Shown in pieces: positions 48,910 through 61,200 of a stretch of 64,000 nt of DNA (the first letter of the stretch is position 1; each line of letters starts with the position of its first letter). This DNA is from Gavia stellata (lineage: Eukaryota > Chordata > Aves > Gaviiformes > Gaviidae): NCBI RefSeq assembly GCF_030936135.1, contig NC_082594.1, forward strand, positions 109,903,020-109,967,019. The letters run 5' to 3'. The notes below the pieces were generated by a model. The model was not told the DNA's origin. It worked only from the letters and a program-made list of their open reading frames with translations, and ran no database searches. The position numbers and the translations under genes were made by a program.

Positions 48910-49075
48910 CAGCTCTCCTCGCTGGGGGCTGAGGGATAGGGCAGGCAGGAGAGGGAGGGCACCGCACTGCCCTGCAGCCCCACAGCACCCTCCACGCTGG
49001 ACCTTTGCTGTTACCAAATGGAAAGAGATCCTGACAGAAATCGGCTGTAAAAGATCCACATCCTGGTAAAACAAT

Positions 49076-52000
49076 ATGGCTGCTTTATACTATAACAATA
49101 AATTTGACGGAGTTTTCCCAGGACAGGGAGGCTGGTGAGGACCAGTGCAACAACCACAGGGTCATGCCACACGCTACGCCTGTGCCGCCTGGATGTTCAG
49201 ACCGAGCATCTGTGGCTAGAAATGAGGCCGCTAAAGTGGAAGAAAGATAACATATCTCTAAACTATGTGTTGTTGTGCATTGTTTTTTTCAATTCAGCTA
49301 TTTATAAATGTGATATTCCTCTGTTTCTCCTGCCTCTTTCAGCACCCCAGTGAAGAATGTGTGAAAAGTTCTAATTTCCCTTGAGGAAAAGAGTTAGTAT
49401 CTTGTGATTTCAGTGAAAACGTGTGTTCGCACTGTGGTCAATAAATTCCTATAGACAACTTTTCCCCCTTGGAATTCTCTTATCTTGTTATTTTGTTAAT
49501 GCTTGAGACGAATATTCCAGCTCAGCAAAGACATGGTGGAAAGCCGTCCCATCTCTTGCGGGTCAGCTTCAGAAGGAGGATGCCAGAGCTTTAACAGACT
49601 CTCCTGACATTAGGTTTCCCTTTTCTTTCGTGAAAACTTAAATACTCTTGGTTTCCTTCTGACTTGGAGCAAGATCAAATTTCAAAATATCCAAATCCTC
49701 CATGAAACAGCATTACGTCTCTCTCTAGAGCCCCAGTTGTTACTTCTTGAGATGATAAATCCCACCAGTATCATAAAAAGAAATTTTTTGTTGAGAAAAA
49801 GGTTGAAACATCTCCCTAGACCAAATCCATAATAACTTCCTTTTTTGCAGGCAAAAATACAGTTTGAAATATCCGAGCTGAAAAGTTCCTGCATCGGTGG
49901 TTAAACTGCTTCTGCATTCACACACCACACCTCCGTGAATTCCCTGCTGAAAGGAGGCAGGCTTCAGGGTTGACTGCAGAGGAAGGTGCAGCTCCGAACC
50001 AAGTGTCCCCTGAACCTGTGTGCCAAACTGCTAATTGGTAATTCCAAAGTCGTGGGAAGATCCTGCACCCTCTAAGTCCAGGGATCACTCTGATCTTAGC
50101 ACCATCAATAAACTCTAGTGCAGGTCTGCATGTAGAATTTTAATCACTGCATTTAGATATGCCATTCTTTTAATATTTTATTTGAAGACTATATTCTTTC
50201 TAAGAAGGCCAGCAAAGAAAAACTTTGTCGATACTATTCTCTGATGATATTATTTTTCTCCATGTTTTGGAGACCATTGTATATATGCTTTCATTTTTCT
50301 TTTTTTTTCTTTTTAATATGAGATTTGCCCTGTTAGTGAAGCGGTGTCACTTTACATTGTAAGACTTCTTATTTTCCAATAGTTAGTTTGGTTTTCATAA
50401 GGTAAACATAACTGTCAGCACTACATCACAGCACCGCTGTACAGAAAACCACAGCAGTGCTGCTAATCTGACTGACAGCACACAACGAGATGGAAAGAAA
50501 GGCAAAGGAAAAGTGGTTTAGCCTGATGAGAAGCTGCACTCAGGTCTTAGCAGAAAATTCAGAGCAGGAACTACAGCCACAGTGATTAACAAGGAGTTTC
50601 CAGAAGTTAATATACCGGGCAAAAGGGTTGCTCCTTCGGAGGCTGAGCACTGGAGAGTGGAAGTTAAAATGACTTGTGCACCATTGAGCTGGAACATTCT
50701 GCTCCTGGGTCATTGATCTGCTCTGCTCTGGCAGGGCACCGCTTTGGTATTGTTAATTTTCAATGACATAAAGACTTGTATTAGTAGAGGAAGCAGAATT
50801 GAAAGGCCAGAGACTAAAGGGAAGACAAAAGAGGCCAGCAGTAAACACGGAGGGTTCCAAAGACTGTGATGCAAAACCAGAAACAAATACAACCCCTGAA
50901 CAATAAGAAATTCATTACTTCATGGATCAAATGGACCAGGCCAGATCGTCGGCTGCCATAGGTTAGAACTGTTTCTTTCATATCAGGGAAACTAGGCTCA
51001 CATGAACTGGAAGAGTAGATGATCCATAGTTTACATAGGCAGTGAAGCTGTATACAAGAATGACATTTTTTCCCCTAAAAGGTGAGTGCATGCAGAATTG
51101 TATAATGCATTTTTTTGGAAAAATATTTAACATCTAAAGCACACTGCTGCTGCAATCCCTTTTTATGACCCCTACTATAATGATAAGTATGAAAAGGTGC
51201 ATAAACCTCAAAGAGCTATTCATTTATCAGGAAGAGAGATGCTCATTCTAAAAACTAGGGGTAATAATTTATTGTTTGGATCTTCTGTAATAAACTTGAA
51301 ATAATGCCTTTAAATTTCAGAATTTTACTGTCAGTGAGACAGTCATTAGTTCTTATGACTGAATTTCCATGCCATAACATTCATCAGCATCTCCAAACAG
51401 TCCGCCTGTACTTTTCCCCAGGCTTTGTATTGCAGTGGGTACACTGCCCTGGGGTCTCAGTGGCCCAGGCATGCTCACAGCTTCCATATCTTTTTAACAA
51501 CCACAGCACTGTAAGTGTAGATATTTTCCTCTTTTCCTCTGACATGAGTGAAAGTCCTATCATGCCTCCACCTCCGCCGGCTTGTGAAGGCAGCCATCAC
51601 TTTGCCAGTGTTATGTGTAAGCTGCCTGGGTTGTGTATGGGGGAAACAAGTTCTACTGAAATGCCCATCACATTGTTGTGTCTGATAGCTTTTATGCACA
51701 CAGAGAAATGGACAGCTCGGAAAAGAATTAAGCTGTTAAAGTGAGCTTTTGTCTACATATTTTCTGCAGTTCTGTATCTGCAAAACAGAGAAGCAAGACT
51801 GTCTACTTCCTTCAACATAACAAATTGAGAAAATAAGCTGGCATGTTGGGGGCAGGGCTGTCTCTGGACCTTGTCTGGGCACTGAGTCAGTTGCTGGGCT
51901 TAATATAAAGTAGCAATTATAGTAAATAAACATTTATTTAAAATATCAACAATCTTCAGTTAACTAGGGAGGATGAAGAAAAGACAGTTGAATGGCAGCA

Positions 52001-52305
52001 TGAGAACAGGCACAGTCAAACAAACTGGAAGAAAGCAAGAATTGTTGCCTGAATGGACTCAGTGGATATAGTAGTATGTCTGATTACATCAGTTGCTAAA
52101 GACCAGAAGCAAAACTGAGTGTTCAAAGGGACACAGCACTTAGCATTTAAATAGTCATCACAGATTTTATTCCCAGAGATTTGCTAATTCAAAATTTTCT
52201 GAACTTCAGAAGAGTTGTTTTTTTCTCTCTTATTCTCATTTCAGCCCTTCCTAATTCAAAGGTGGATTCAGTGCAAAAAATATTTAAGCATTAAGGCATT
52301 ACTCC
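49076..52305. other. Noncoding stretch, nothing recognised
   Basis: Composition returns to AT-rich. AATAAA-type hexamers occur at about 49097 and 49439 but follow no recognised transcript. The plus-strand frame at 51304-51744 (146 codons) has a short proline run and no family resemblance and is treated as chance. Confidence 0.5.
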
Positions 52306-52323
52306 TTTTTTTTTTTTTTTTTT
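52306..52323. repeat. T18 homopolymer
   Basis: Eighteen consecutive T residues followed by GTTTAAA. No element body was identified beside it. Confidence 0.9.
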
Positions 52324-53997
52324 GTTTAAATCGTTTAGTAGCTTACATGGTGTCAGGAACAGCGTAAATCATTAACATCAGCTCAGCTCAGCAGTAACCT
52401 AGCAATGCAGAGTATCTCTCCATTCTAATAAATGCAAAGAAAGTATCTGAGTCTTCAAGACCATCTGTAAGATGTCTCAGATCTTAAATACTTTCCTATC
52501 CTAGGCTTGAGGGTGATCTTTTACTTGGTCTACAATGAATGAGGGCTCAGTGGTGCATAATGAAAAAATAAAGAGATTTTACATTAGGGAACGACAGCTT
52601 TGCTTTGTAGATTTATATGTAAAGCATATGCCCTTGCTGAAATACAGCCAGTTTTACTGGGATTCTTTTTTCTACTTTTTATTGCTATAGCAAAAAAAGT
52701 ACTGGATTTCAATGCATGAAAATCACAAAGCGTGACCAATTTGGTTTGTATTCTACTGAGAAGTTATACCAGTACTGTGTTGTAGATTAAAAATGCTTGA
52801 ATCTTTTAAAAACACAGGCAAAAAAACCCTACACATAATTTGATTCAATGATTCTCTTAGGCTATATCTAGATTAGTAATTTAAGTAGTGCCTGGGCATT
52901 GAAATTCAATTGCCTATAAAGTTAAATAGTTTCAGTGTGGTTTGGTTTTGTTCTGGGCGAGCTTACACTGTCCCAGACTATTCCCAGGCAGACTCTGAGG
53001 GTTAGTGTGGGACAGTTTGTATTATGGACTGCCATATCTCACTGACCAGTGTAAATGCAGCCATCCTGCTTTGAAGACTATGAGAGTATAGTAATACAGA
53101 CAGGCTATTCTGTGCTAGTTAGCCTCAGTGCCAGGAAACTAGGACAGAAATAATCTTTCTGGCCATGGGACCCATGAAATTGTAGGACTTCATTGAACAG
53201 TTGATGTAGGCTTTGGTATTCACTGAGTAGGTGTGATTGATATTTTATACCTAAGCAATTCTCTCTCATTCATTCTCATGTTCCATTGTACCTCCATATA
53301 CCTGAAAGCCTATGCTTCAGGTCATCAGTTGGAATAGGGCAAAGTCTTGTGAGTACGTTCTCCAGAAGGCAAAATAAAGAGGAAAATCCTCACTAATTCT
53401 CATGATAACACTTATCTGTTTTTCTAGCTCCTCCTTTTCCTTGTCAGAAGCACCATATTTAAAGTTCTTCAAGACCAAACTTGGCATATTAAAAAAATAT
53501 TCTTAGACTCCATAGGAAAAGAGTCTAGTAGCAGCTTTACAAAAGAACCAATTGCAGTATTGTCTTCACAGCCAAGAAAGCAAAATCAGTCACTGCAAAT
53601 TGTTGGTATTCCCCAAATGTGTAGAGTCAAAGACAAGATTAATAACAAGTTGAGGTCTCAAAAGAAAATTAGAATCCACTGCTCTCTAACATTTCCTAGA
53701 ATTGCCTGAAGATACCCTTCTTGGCTTCCAGCTACCACTCCAGAAAGATGCAAGTCTCCTGTAGGTCCTCTCTCATATCTGCCAGTCCTGCAAGGGAGTC
53801 TTGGATATCTTTGGGTATCTTAAGTGGTGCTACAGGTTTATATTTAATCCTCATTGTTCAGGCGGCAAGAACCTGGATAGAGTTCTGATCACAGATGAGG
53901 CCTGTAAATATCACAGTAAGACTCATTTTTAAGAACACGTCAGGAACTAGTAATATTGCTATACAAAACTGGCAATGTCCAGGACATACTCATTTTG
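52324..53997. other. Noncoding stretch, nothing recognised
   Basis: AT-rich with no long frame, repeat or motif cluster recognised. Confidence 0.5.
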
Positions 53998-54062
53998 GGA
54001 TAGATTTCTGAACTCTCATACCGAGTAGTTCTCACTCAGGTCAATGGTCTCTCTCTGAATAT
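53998..54062. repeat. Worn foldback-type repeat
   Basis: ATTTCTGAACTCTCATACCGAGTAGTTCTCACTCAGGTCAATGG resembles, from memory, a palindromic amniote repeat with GAGTAGT...CATTGAAGTCAATGGG wording. Only one arm and part of the centre are readable. Confidence 0.35.
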
Positions 54063-54335
54063 GTGCTGGTCTGCATAAAGGAGAATGACAAAACAAGACA
54101 TTTCACATTGCAGCAGCTTTGTTGATTGGGTACTTGAAAATGGCAGATAGTTGCTGTCATGTGTGGTTCCAAAGAGCATTGCTTGTGACTATACCAAAAA
54201 GCCATGCATAGGTTTAGGCTGTTTCAAGTACCAACAAATTCCACAATTTTCATCATAGGCTCTTAGTAAATACTACGAACCAATGCACACCATGCCATCT
54301 AACACCAGCATCTTTTACCTGAGATATGAGAGAGG

Positions 54336-55160
54336 ATTATTTAGAACTGCCACAGGCACTCTTAGCACTCTCGTGTTTATCAGTAGGATTTACACTCTCG
54401 TGTAAATCAGTAGGACTGTCTTACCATGAAACGCAATCTGATCTACCAAGGTGCTTATTTGTGTGGCTACTGCAGAGTTATCTCTGTATCTTTATAAATC
54501 TGGACCCTATTCTTTCCATTCCTAAATCAGCTGAACACTCTTTTAGCCCTGTGAGTAAGCAAGGGTGAGTGATTAGATATGTAGGTGTTCAACTATTCCA
54601 TCAGAATTAGAAAGAAGGGAGACCTATGGGTGCATTGGGTGTATATTACTTTTTTCCAGTGAGATGGCTGGTATCAACAGCAGTCAGTGGAGCGGGGCAG
54701 GGAGTTAGCTCCTAAGCTGAGATAATTCTCCTGGTCTTCAAGGACAGTTGAATTATCCAGCCATCTGAGTGCAAAATCTTTGGCGTGCAGACTATTTTGC
54801 TATATCTTTATCAATGGCACAGAAAAGACTGTCAGTGCTTAACCAGCAAAGAGTAATTCCCCAAATGCTGCATTCAGTGGAGGTATTACTCATGGTTGTT
54901 GACATCTGCATAAGGTGCATCTTTCCATTGCAGCAGAGGGTATCAAAAAATAGTCAAACCCTGGATCCAAAGATAGCAATTTTATCTGTGTGGCTGGTGC
55001 CAAAAGACCATTTCCAAATCAGGTGTGTCCATCTCTATTTTGAGACCCTTTGTATGGAATAAAAAATTGGGTTTCATGGTAAGACAGTCCTACTGATTTA
55101 CACAAGATGAGATTTCCGTCAAGTTATATGCTAAGAGTGCCTGTGGCAGTTCTAAATATT
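54336..55160. repeat. Long inverted repeat with 638-bp unique centre
   Basis: Two arm blocks face each other. The outer blocks 54336-54367 and 55129-55160 match over 32 bp with one mismatch (TTTAGAACTGCCACAGGC in both). The inner blocks 54400-54432 and 55071-55103 match over 33 bp with none (GTAAATCAGTAGGACTGTC). Between the blocks the left arm has 32 bp and the right arm 25 bp of unrelated sequence. The left extra sequence is explained in part by a 27-bp imperfect tandem duplication (54367-54393 and 54394-54420). The centre (54433-55070) carries only short unrecognised frames. It could be a non-autonomous element with long terminal inverted repeats or a local inverted duplication. No clear target-site duplication flanks it. 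Confidence 0.85.
54367..54420. repeat. 27-bp imperfect tandem duplication
   Basis: ACTCTCGTGTTTATCAGTAGG... is followed directly by ACTCTCGTGTAAATCAGTAGG.... Two copies of 27 bp with a few mismatches lie inside the left arm of the long inverted repeat. The second copy supplies the inner arm block that pairs with 55071-55103. Confidence 0.85.
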
Positions 55161-55226
55161 AAAGCTCAAAAAACCAGCAAGGACTGGAAATTGATCACAG
55201 TTCAAAAGACTGTTCAAAGCACATTA

Positions 55227-55275
55227 TAGTAAAAAAAGAAGAAAAACCAAACCAAAACAAAAAACCCCAAAAAGG
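55227..55275. repeat. A-rich low-complexity tract with C interruptions
   Basis: Runs of A broken by CC and CCCC, much like 14200-14243. It lies about 70 bp outside the long inverted repeat; no link between the two can be shown. Confidence 0.7.
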
Positions 55276-58200
55276 TTGAATGGCAACAAGATAATCAAAT
55301 ACTAACATCTACGTAGTTTGAAAGTCATATAAGTACTCAAATAACTACCAGCTTGCATTTATTTCTCATCTTCCTTCTACTGAAGACAGTTTTTTTCCCC
55401 TATGTGCAACTTCAGGTAGGAAGAATCCCATAGAAATATTATCTAGCCATTCATAACTACATTTGTATTTTTATTGTTTTGCTATCAAGGGTTAAGGTCT
55501 ACTCAGAGATATTAATTTCTTTTTGGAATTTTCAAACACATAAAAGAGTAGGAGATTCTGATAAGGCCCCATTGTAGTTATCATGTGATATAACTACAAC
55601 TAAGGTCATGTCGACCTGCTCTTGTTAGAGTACATCATCTACTTAGGAGAAAAGAAAACAAATTGTGTCACATTTTATTCCATCAACGGCTGTAAATGAA
55701 AAGGATATTTTGAGAAACTGAATTAATAATACATTAAAATAACTAGAAAGAAGGGCTGATAATTAAACATGCTCTGTAATTCAATCCCAGCCTGAACAAT
55801 GAATCTACTCTTTTGGTAACAGTTCTTTTTAATTATAGAAGTGACAATACTGAATGACTCAAACCTTCTCTGTCATCTTGCACACAGACAAAGCCAATTA
55901 AGGTGAGACCAAAGCAAAAATATAGTTCATTCATTTTGCACTCAGTTTACCCAATCATTTCACTTAGAAGAATGCAGAAGGGGAGCAAGACCCAGATCTG
56001 GTATACATGTGATGGATTTGTTTGTTCATTTGTTTTCAGCTGATTTTTTAAAAGGTCTTAACAATTCAGTACATAGACACAGGGATATTCAGTGGCATGA
56101 CTTTCCAAATATGGTACAGAATCATCAGAAACCCTTTCAAATCACTTCAGGTATTCTTGGAGTGACATACTGCTCTACACAAGCAAAGCAGGCAAAATAA
56201 GGCCTAATAACAGTTACAGTAACTTATCAGAAGCAATTAAAACTTTGGATAGCCAGGTGAATTTAACATGGAAGCATTGTAAGACATGGAAACATTGTAT
56301 CATAAACCCAAATAACATTTACCAAAAGGCTTGTGGTTGCAGGTTTCTAATAAACTTCTGTTCAAATGATTGAGACAAGCCATCGCTTTGTCCCTAGGAA
56401 CTATTGAGATAATACATAATTCTCAGTGCAGCTCAGCACAGATACATTTACATTGATGATGCTGTATGAAATTACACTGCCAGCAGGTATGGCTCGAAGA
56501 ATATCATGGAGAGAAAAAAACAAAAACCAGAAGTGTGTCCTTACTGCTTTCTGGTTGGTGTCTACTAATAGTCATTTGCACTCCTATGCATGACCACATT
56601 TAGATCACCATTCGGCTTTTCAATGCATGCATGTATTAATGCTGGTAGATTCAAACCAAGATTTGGAAGCAAATTCCAAATTCTTAAAATCCTTTCAAAA
56701 GGACTGTGCTTCCTGATAGCTATTTTACTGTCTGGCCAAAGGGCATTCCTTCTTGCTGAGGGCTTTGCAGTAGAAGGGTGGAACCAAGGTTTGCAGCTGG
56801 GGGAGGGACAGAGAAGTTGAGAAAATGTAGAAAGTCCACAGTGCATCTTTCTCGCTTGTACGTGTCAGGCAGGGGGACTCTGAATAAAGCCTTGCCGTAG
56901 AACATGCCTAAACTTGACTGTTACCAATAGATTTAAAGATTAGCACCCCAAAGAGATTAATAGAACCCATCAAAGTTACTGTCTTGGATAATCTGTATCA
57001 TTATCATATCACATGATTTTATCCTGTAAAGGGTGGCATTTTCCCTGCGTAAGCAGTAGCAATTGCTTCTCCTTCAGTGTGTCTTGCACACAATGCTGAG
57101 GCACTCTTCACAGAGCTTGGTGATGGCTGTTTCATCTGTGGATTGTAGAAATAAATAGCAGGCTGCAGACGAAAGCCTACTCTTCCTACAGTACTCAGGA
57201 AAAGTGTCACTTGTGAGTAATGTAACTTGCCTGAATGATATTTTTCAGCATAGTTGTACAAATAATCTTGGATTGGTGGGAAAAAACCCATACTCTTTTC
57301 TTTCAAAGGGAAGAGTGAATGCAATATTCACTTCTATGCATTTTCAAAGTCTGATCTTACTCTGTTGGTCAGGGACAGGTCCTGTGTTCTCAAGCAAACA
57401 GCACTAAGAAGTTGCAGGATCTTTGCTGCTTGTTTTTTACATTGGAACGTCATAAAAGACTAAAGAGCAAGAAAGATTCCACATCTCCTCTAGGTAGATT
57501 TACGCTAATGATAGCCAAAAAAGAAGGCTTTAAAATCCAAAAAGCTTGATTGTTTTAGGTTTAGTAAAGGAAGGCACCACTGTCATAAACATCTATTTGA
57601 CATAGGCCAGGTGAAGTGGATATTTTATTGCTAGGGAGCAGAAGGGCACTCACACTTTAGGAATACATACAGTATGCTTTACTCTGAAGCTGTGCTGAGC
57701 CATATCTTCCCAGAAACTCTTCATGACCTACTAATTGATCCCAAACCACAGTTTTGGAACTAGATTGTAGCAATAACCATTTCTTGCTATACACACTTTC
57801 CTGATGATGCTGATCTAAAGAAAAATCAATCAGCTTTTAAGAAAGGTCAGGAATAATCCATTCCAGCTACGGTTTGAGGATACAATTCGAGTCCAACAAA
57901 GAAGAAAAACACCTCTCTATCAACTTCATGGATTTCTGGCTGAAACACTCCATACTCCCTACCCTGCACTTGTCATTAAGAGGATTGATGTTACTGCATC
58001 CTGCAAAACATCTCATTTACTGAGATGATGTGAAGCTAATTAACCCACTGGAAGGCATATGAGTATCCCTCTCTGAGGAGAGGCAGGATTCACTGAGGCA
58101 CATGGAGCTTCATAGAGCCAGCTGGTACCATCATGTTCAGGGAGTGAAGAACTGCCATTATCACACAATTTTTTTGTTTAAGACTTCCACAGAAATCCAG

Positions 58201-61200
58201 CCAGGAGCTTTACCAAAGACAATTTCTTTAGAAACAGACAAATACCTACTAATATCCACTGCATTTAAAGGAGTGATTGATCTGAAGAAGATCATTAGGA
58301 CCTGGTTCAGCTTTCTTCGTAAGATTCGATGGGTGATGATGTAGCTGCCTATAATGATCCTCAGTGAATCTAAACATTTAAATTCAACAGCAAGTTCAAG
58401 GTTTGTACATAAAGTATACATCTTGAACTTCTATTCTATTGACCTGCTGTATGAATATAGACCCTGTTTTGTGTAGTTGAGAGCACAGTGGCACAGTCTT
58501 CCCTCTGCAAGTGGAGCCACACAATATGACCTATAAGGTCAGGGATGTGCCACATTTTCTTGAACATGTACACTTTCCAGTTCAGAAATACTCCTGGCCA
58601 GCTATTGAAATCTAAGAAAATACGATTCAAATGAAGAACTAAGCTTTTTATGTAGGTTTTTTTTTCCCTTCCCAGTGAAAATACAACCCTATATTCAATG
58701 CTTTCCTACAGCTAAGGAGAACATGATCAAATATTTCAATTATCATTTTTGCTACTAGGATTTCTTGTATTACTTAAATTAAAAACTCTGAAAATAAAGT
58801 GGGAAAGATAAAAGAGCAAAGTGCAGAAAGAATCAAGTTAGCTAGATCCTAATAGGCAAGATAAATAAACACTGTTATTTAGGTTAACAAAAGGATGACT
58901 GATTTGGGGACAAACTTTGCAGCAATACAAAAAGCAGTAAAGGACATCAGGAAAGACACAAGCTTCCTACTGTTAGATCACACAATGAGACATAAATAAT
59001 GGATAAAACATAGGTAAGTACCTGTGCTACCTTTATGCTAATTACTAGAATGCATCATTACATTGAATATGTAGTACAGAAAGAATGATAAGCAAGAGAA
59101 TACTCAATATAATCTACAACAAATATTACACTTGCCTGGTTGATCACTGAAGATAAAAACATGACAAGGAATGATATAACCTTACATCCTGAACTGAAAA
59201 ATCTAAAATGCTTTATGAGGGACATTAAATGGCCAAGTACAAGCATTTAGCAAAAGAGTAAAAGTGGCAGAAGAAGAGTAGACTTAAAAAAACAAGAGAA
59301 AGCAATTCCACAGATGGAGCTACAGACAGATCAAGAGGAGACTCTTCATTGCCTAGAGAAGGCCTTCTAAACCCCCACCTAAACTGAGCTGCTTTAATAA
59401 TTTATGGACTGAAGAATTACTTCCTGAGAGATAGGAACTATTTTAAACTAAGCAAAAGAGTTTTAGCCCCTTATATACGAGACCAACATGTTCAGGGTGG
59501 GATTTTTAGAGTCCCAACCATTGCTTTCCTCATGGTGATCAGCATTCTCAGCACGAGAATTACCCCTAGATACACAGTAAATATTCAGTTGGTGCTGTCA
59601 AAAAGCTGCTTTCAAGATTTCAATACTACATCTAAAACTACGTCACTAATGGATTTGACTGTAAAAATGTGTCCCCCTTTTCTCCCTGCCCTGTTTCACC
59701 TGTCCCATCCTTTGAGCGCACTGGCCCTCGTAGCTGGAAATTGTGACAAGGGCAGGCTCCCTCCTCCAGGGTTAGTGACTGCTCTCGCTTCATCCTGCTA
59801 TGCAGGTGGCTACAAAGAGGCATGATCCCCTGTAGGCAGCAACACCACCTCTTCTGAAAATGTACACGGTTTTACTACTGCAGTTGGAGAGAAAGAAGCA
59901 GCAGCTACTGGGTGACTTAGCTCTGCAGCCTGCAAACTATGTCAGCCTATGAACCACTGCACAAATAGTGCAGCCAAACTGAGCTGCGAGGGCACTTCCC
60001 AAACATCTGTGACTTGATTCACCACTCTCAGAGCTTCTGTAGCTCTTATTTGCAGAGAGCAAAAAGTAAAGATGCTCTGATCCTTTGTGCAGCTGAAAAT
60101 GACCACATGTGCTGTAACATAACAGAAAGGAAAAGAAATACAATCAGTCACAGGAACATTCACAGAGGATGAATCTTTATTATATTAACAGTAGATTAAA
60201 CCCCTTGGCTAGGTTTCCGTATTAAATATCTATATTTATTCCTATTTGTTGCTATTCCACTTTGTACTTCATGTCTTCTACTGCTCGAGTTATACTGAAG
60301 TTATATTTCTGTGCTCCAGGTCTGTAAGTGCTTTTTGCCAAGAGGCATGTAGTAAAAGAAGGTGACAGTACTTGACCTCAGGAGTTTCCACTGAACACAT
60401 AAGCCAATCTTATAGCTAAAAATCTTCATAAGCCATGTCAGAACTATAGCTGCATGTAAAATGGATTTCTATTCCTGAAAATATTTGAAATTATGAACCT
60501 ATAAATATGTGTGTGTTTTAAGACTTTGTATGCCAATGATATTCCACAGAAAAATGACAGGAACACCTCAAAACTGCCAGTAGCTTGGAGGTCCTCTTTT
60601 AAAGTATAAGAAACCTTAGAACTGAACCCTTGGAGTGCTAAGGCCTCAGTTTCTCATGTGCTTTTGGTTACTCTAATCTCAATTTCTACTCTTGACCAGA
60701 TATTCTTCCCCACCATAAACTGAGAAATGTTTCCTGAAGAAACTGTCATTGAAACAGATACTTCTTGGCACAAATTTCTATGACTAGGCACTTTCTATTG
60801 AAAAAAGTCAGTCAAAAATTCTCAGTAAGTTTCATACAAATAATCACTGAAATTAAACAAAAAGTAAATGGACTTGGCATGATAAATCAGCATTGTTTCC
60901 AAGCACAAAGCATGGAAAACAGAAGCTCCTAGAGTTGTTTTAAAGTGAAAGTGTAATTGAATGCCATGTATCTTAATCCAAACAGTATTTTTCTTGCTTT
61001 TAATCCACTGGAAATGGCAATTTATATGCGCAAGCAGTTCTGCCCAAGTAGCCAACCTTAAAATGCCTTTGTATTTAAATAGAGTGGCATCTGACATTTC
61101 TGTGTCCATGTGTTATCAGACCTCTGTTTACCCTCTGGAAAGTGCCAGCATAAGGGGAGAATAAGGGACAGTGAGAATTTGCCTGCTGGTTTGGGGACAG

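Larger units (their letters stand above)
48140..49075. promoter_or_regulatory. CpG-rich island
   Basis: GC content jumps for about 900 bp. In 48200-48500 I count roughly 22 CpGs, an observed/expected ratio near 0.7 by hand, which meets the usual island criterion. Many overlapping frames on both strands stay open for 80-190 codons, but their Pro/Gly/Ala/Arg-rich content is what GC-rich DNA gives by chance. The island could be a promoter for an unseen transcript, an orphan intragenic island or a GC-rich insertion. A 29-bp minisatellite lies inside it. Confidence 0.6.

Noticed and set aside
48571..49074. 167-codon minus-strand frame with GPGPTSKAGP-like repeats
   Set aside because: The repeats are translations of the 29-bp minisatellite, whose length is not a multiple of three; the same array gives similar repeats in other frames.
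49097..49445. AATAAA hexamers downstream of the CpG island as polyadenylation signals
   Set aside because: The hexamer is very common in AT-rich DNA, and no transcript leading to it was recognised.
50935..50960. GGCCAGATCGTCGGCTG considered as another foldback-repeat end
   Set aside because: The resemblance stops after about 17 bp and no opposite arm is present.
51304..51744. 146-codon plus-strand open frame with a proline run
   Set aside because: No recognisable domain and no sign of exon boundaries; treated as chance.
52306..52323. T18 run considered as the poly(A) tail of a processed pseudogene on the minus strand
   Set aside because: No coding remnant or element body is recognisable on the adjacent side.
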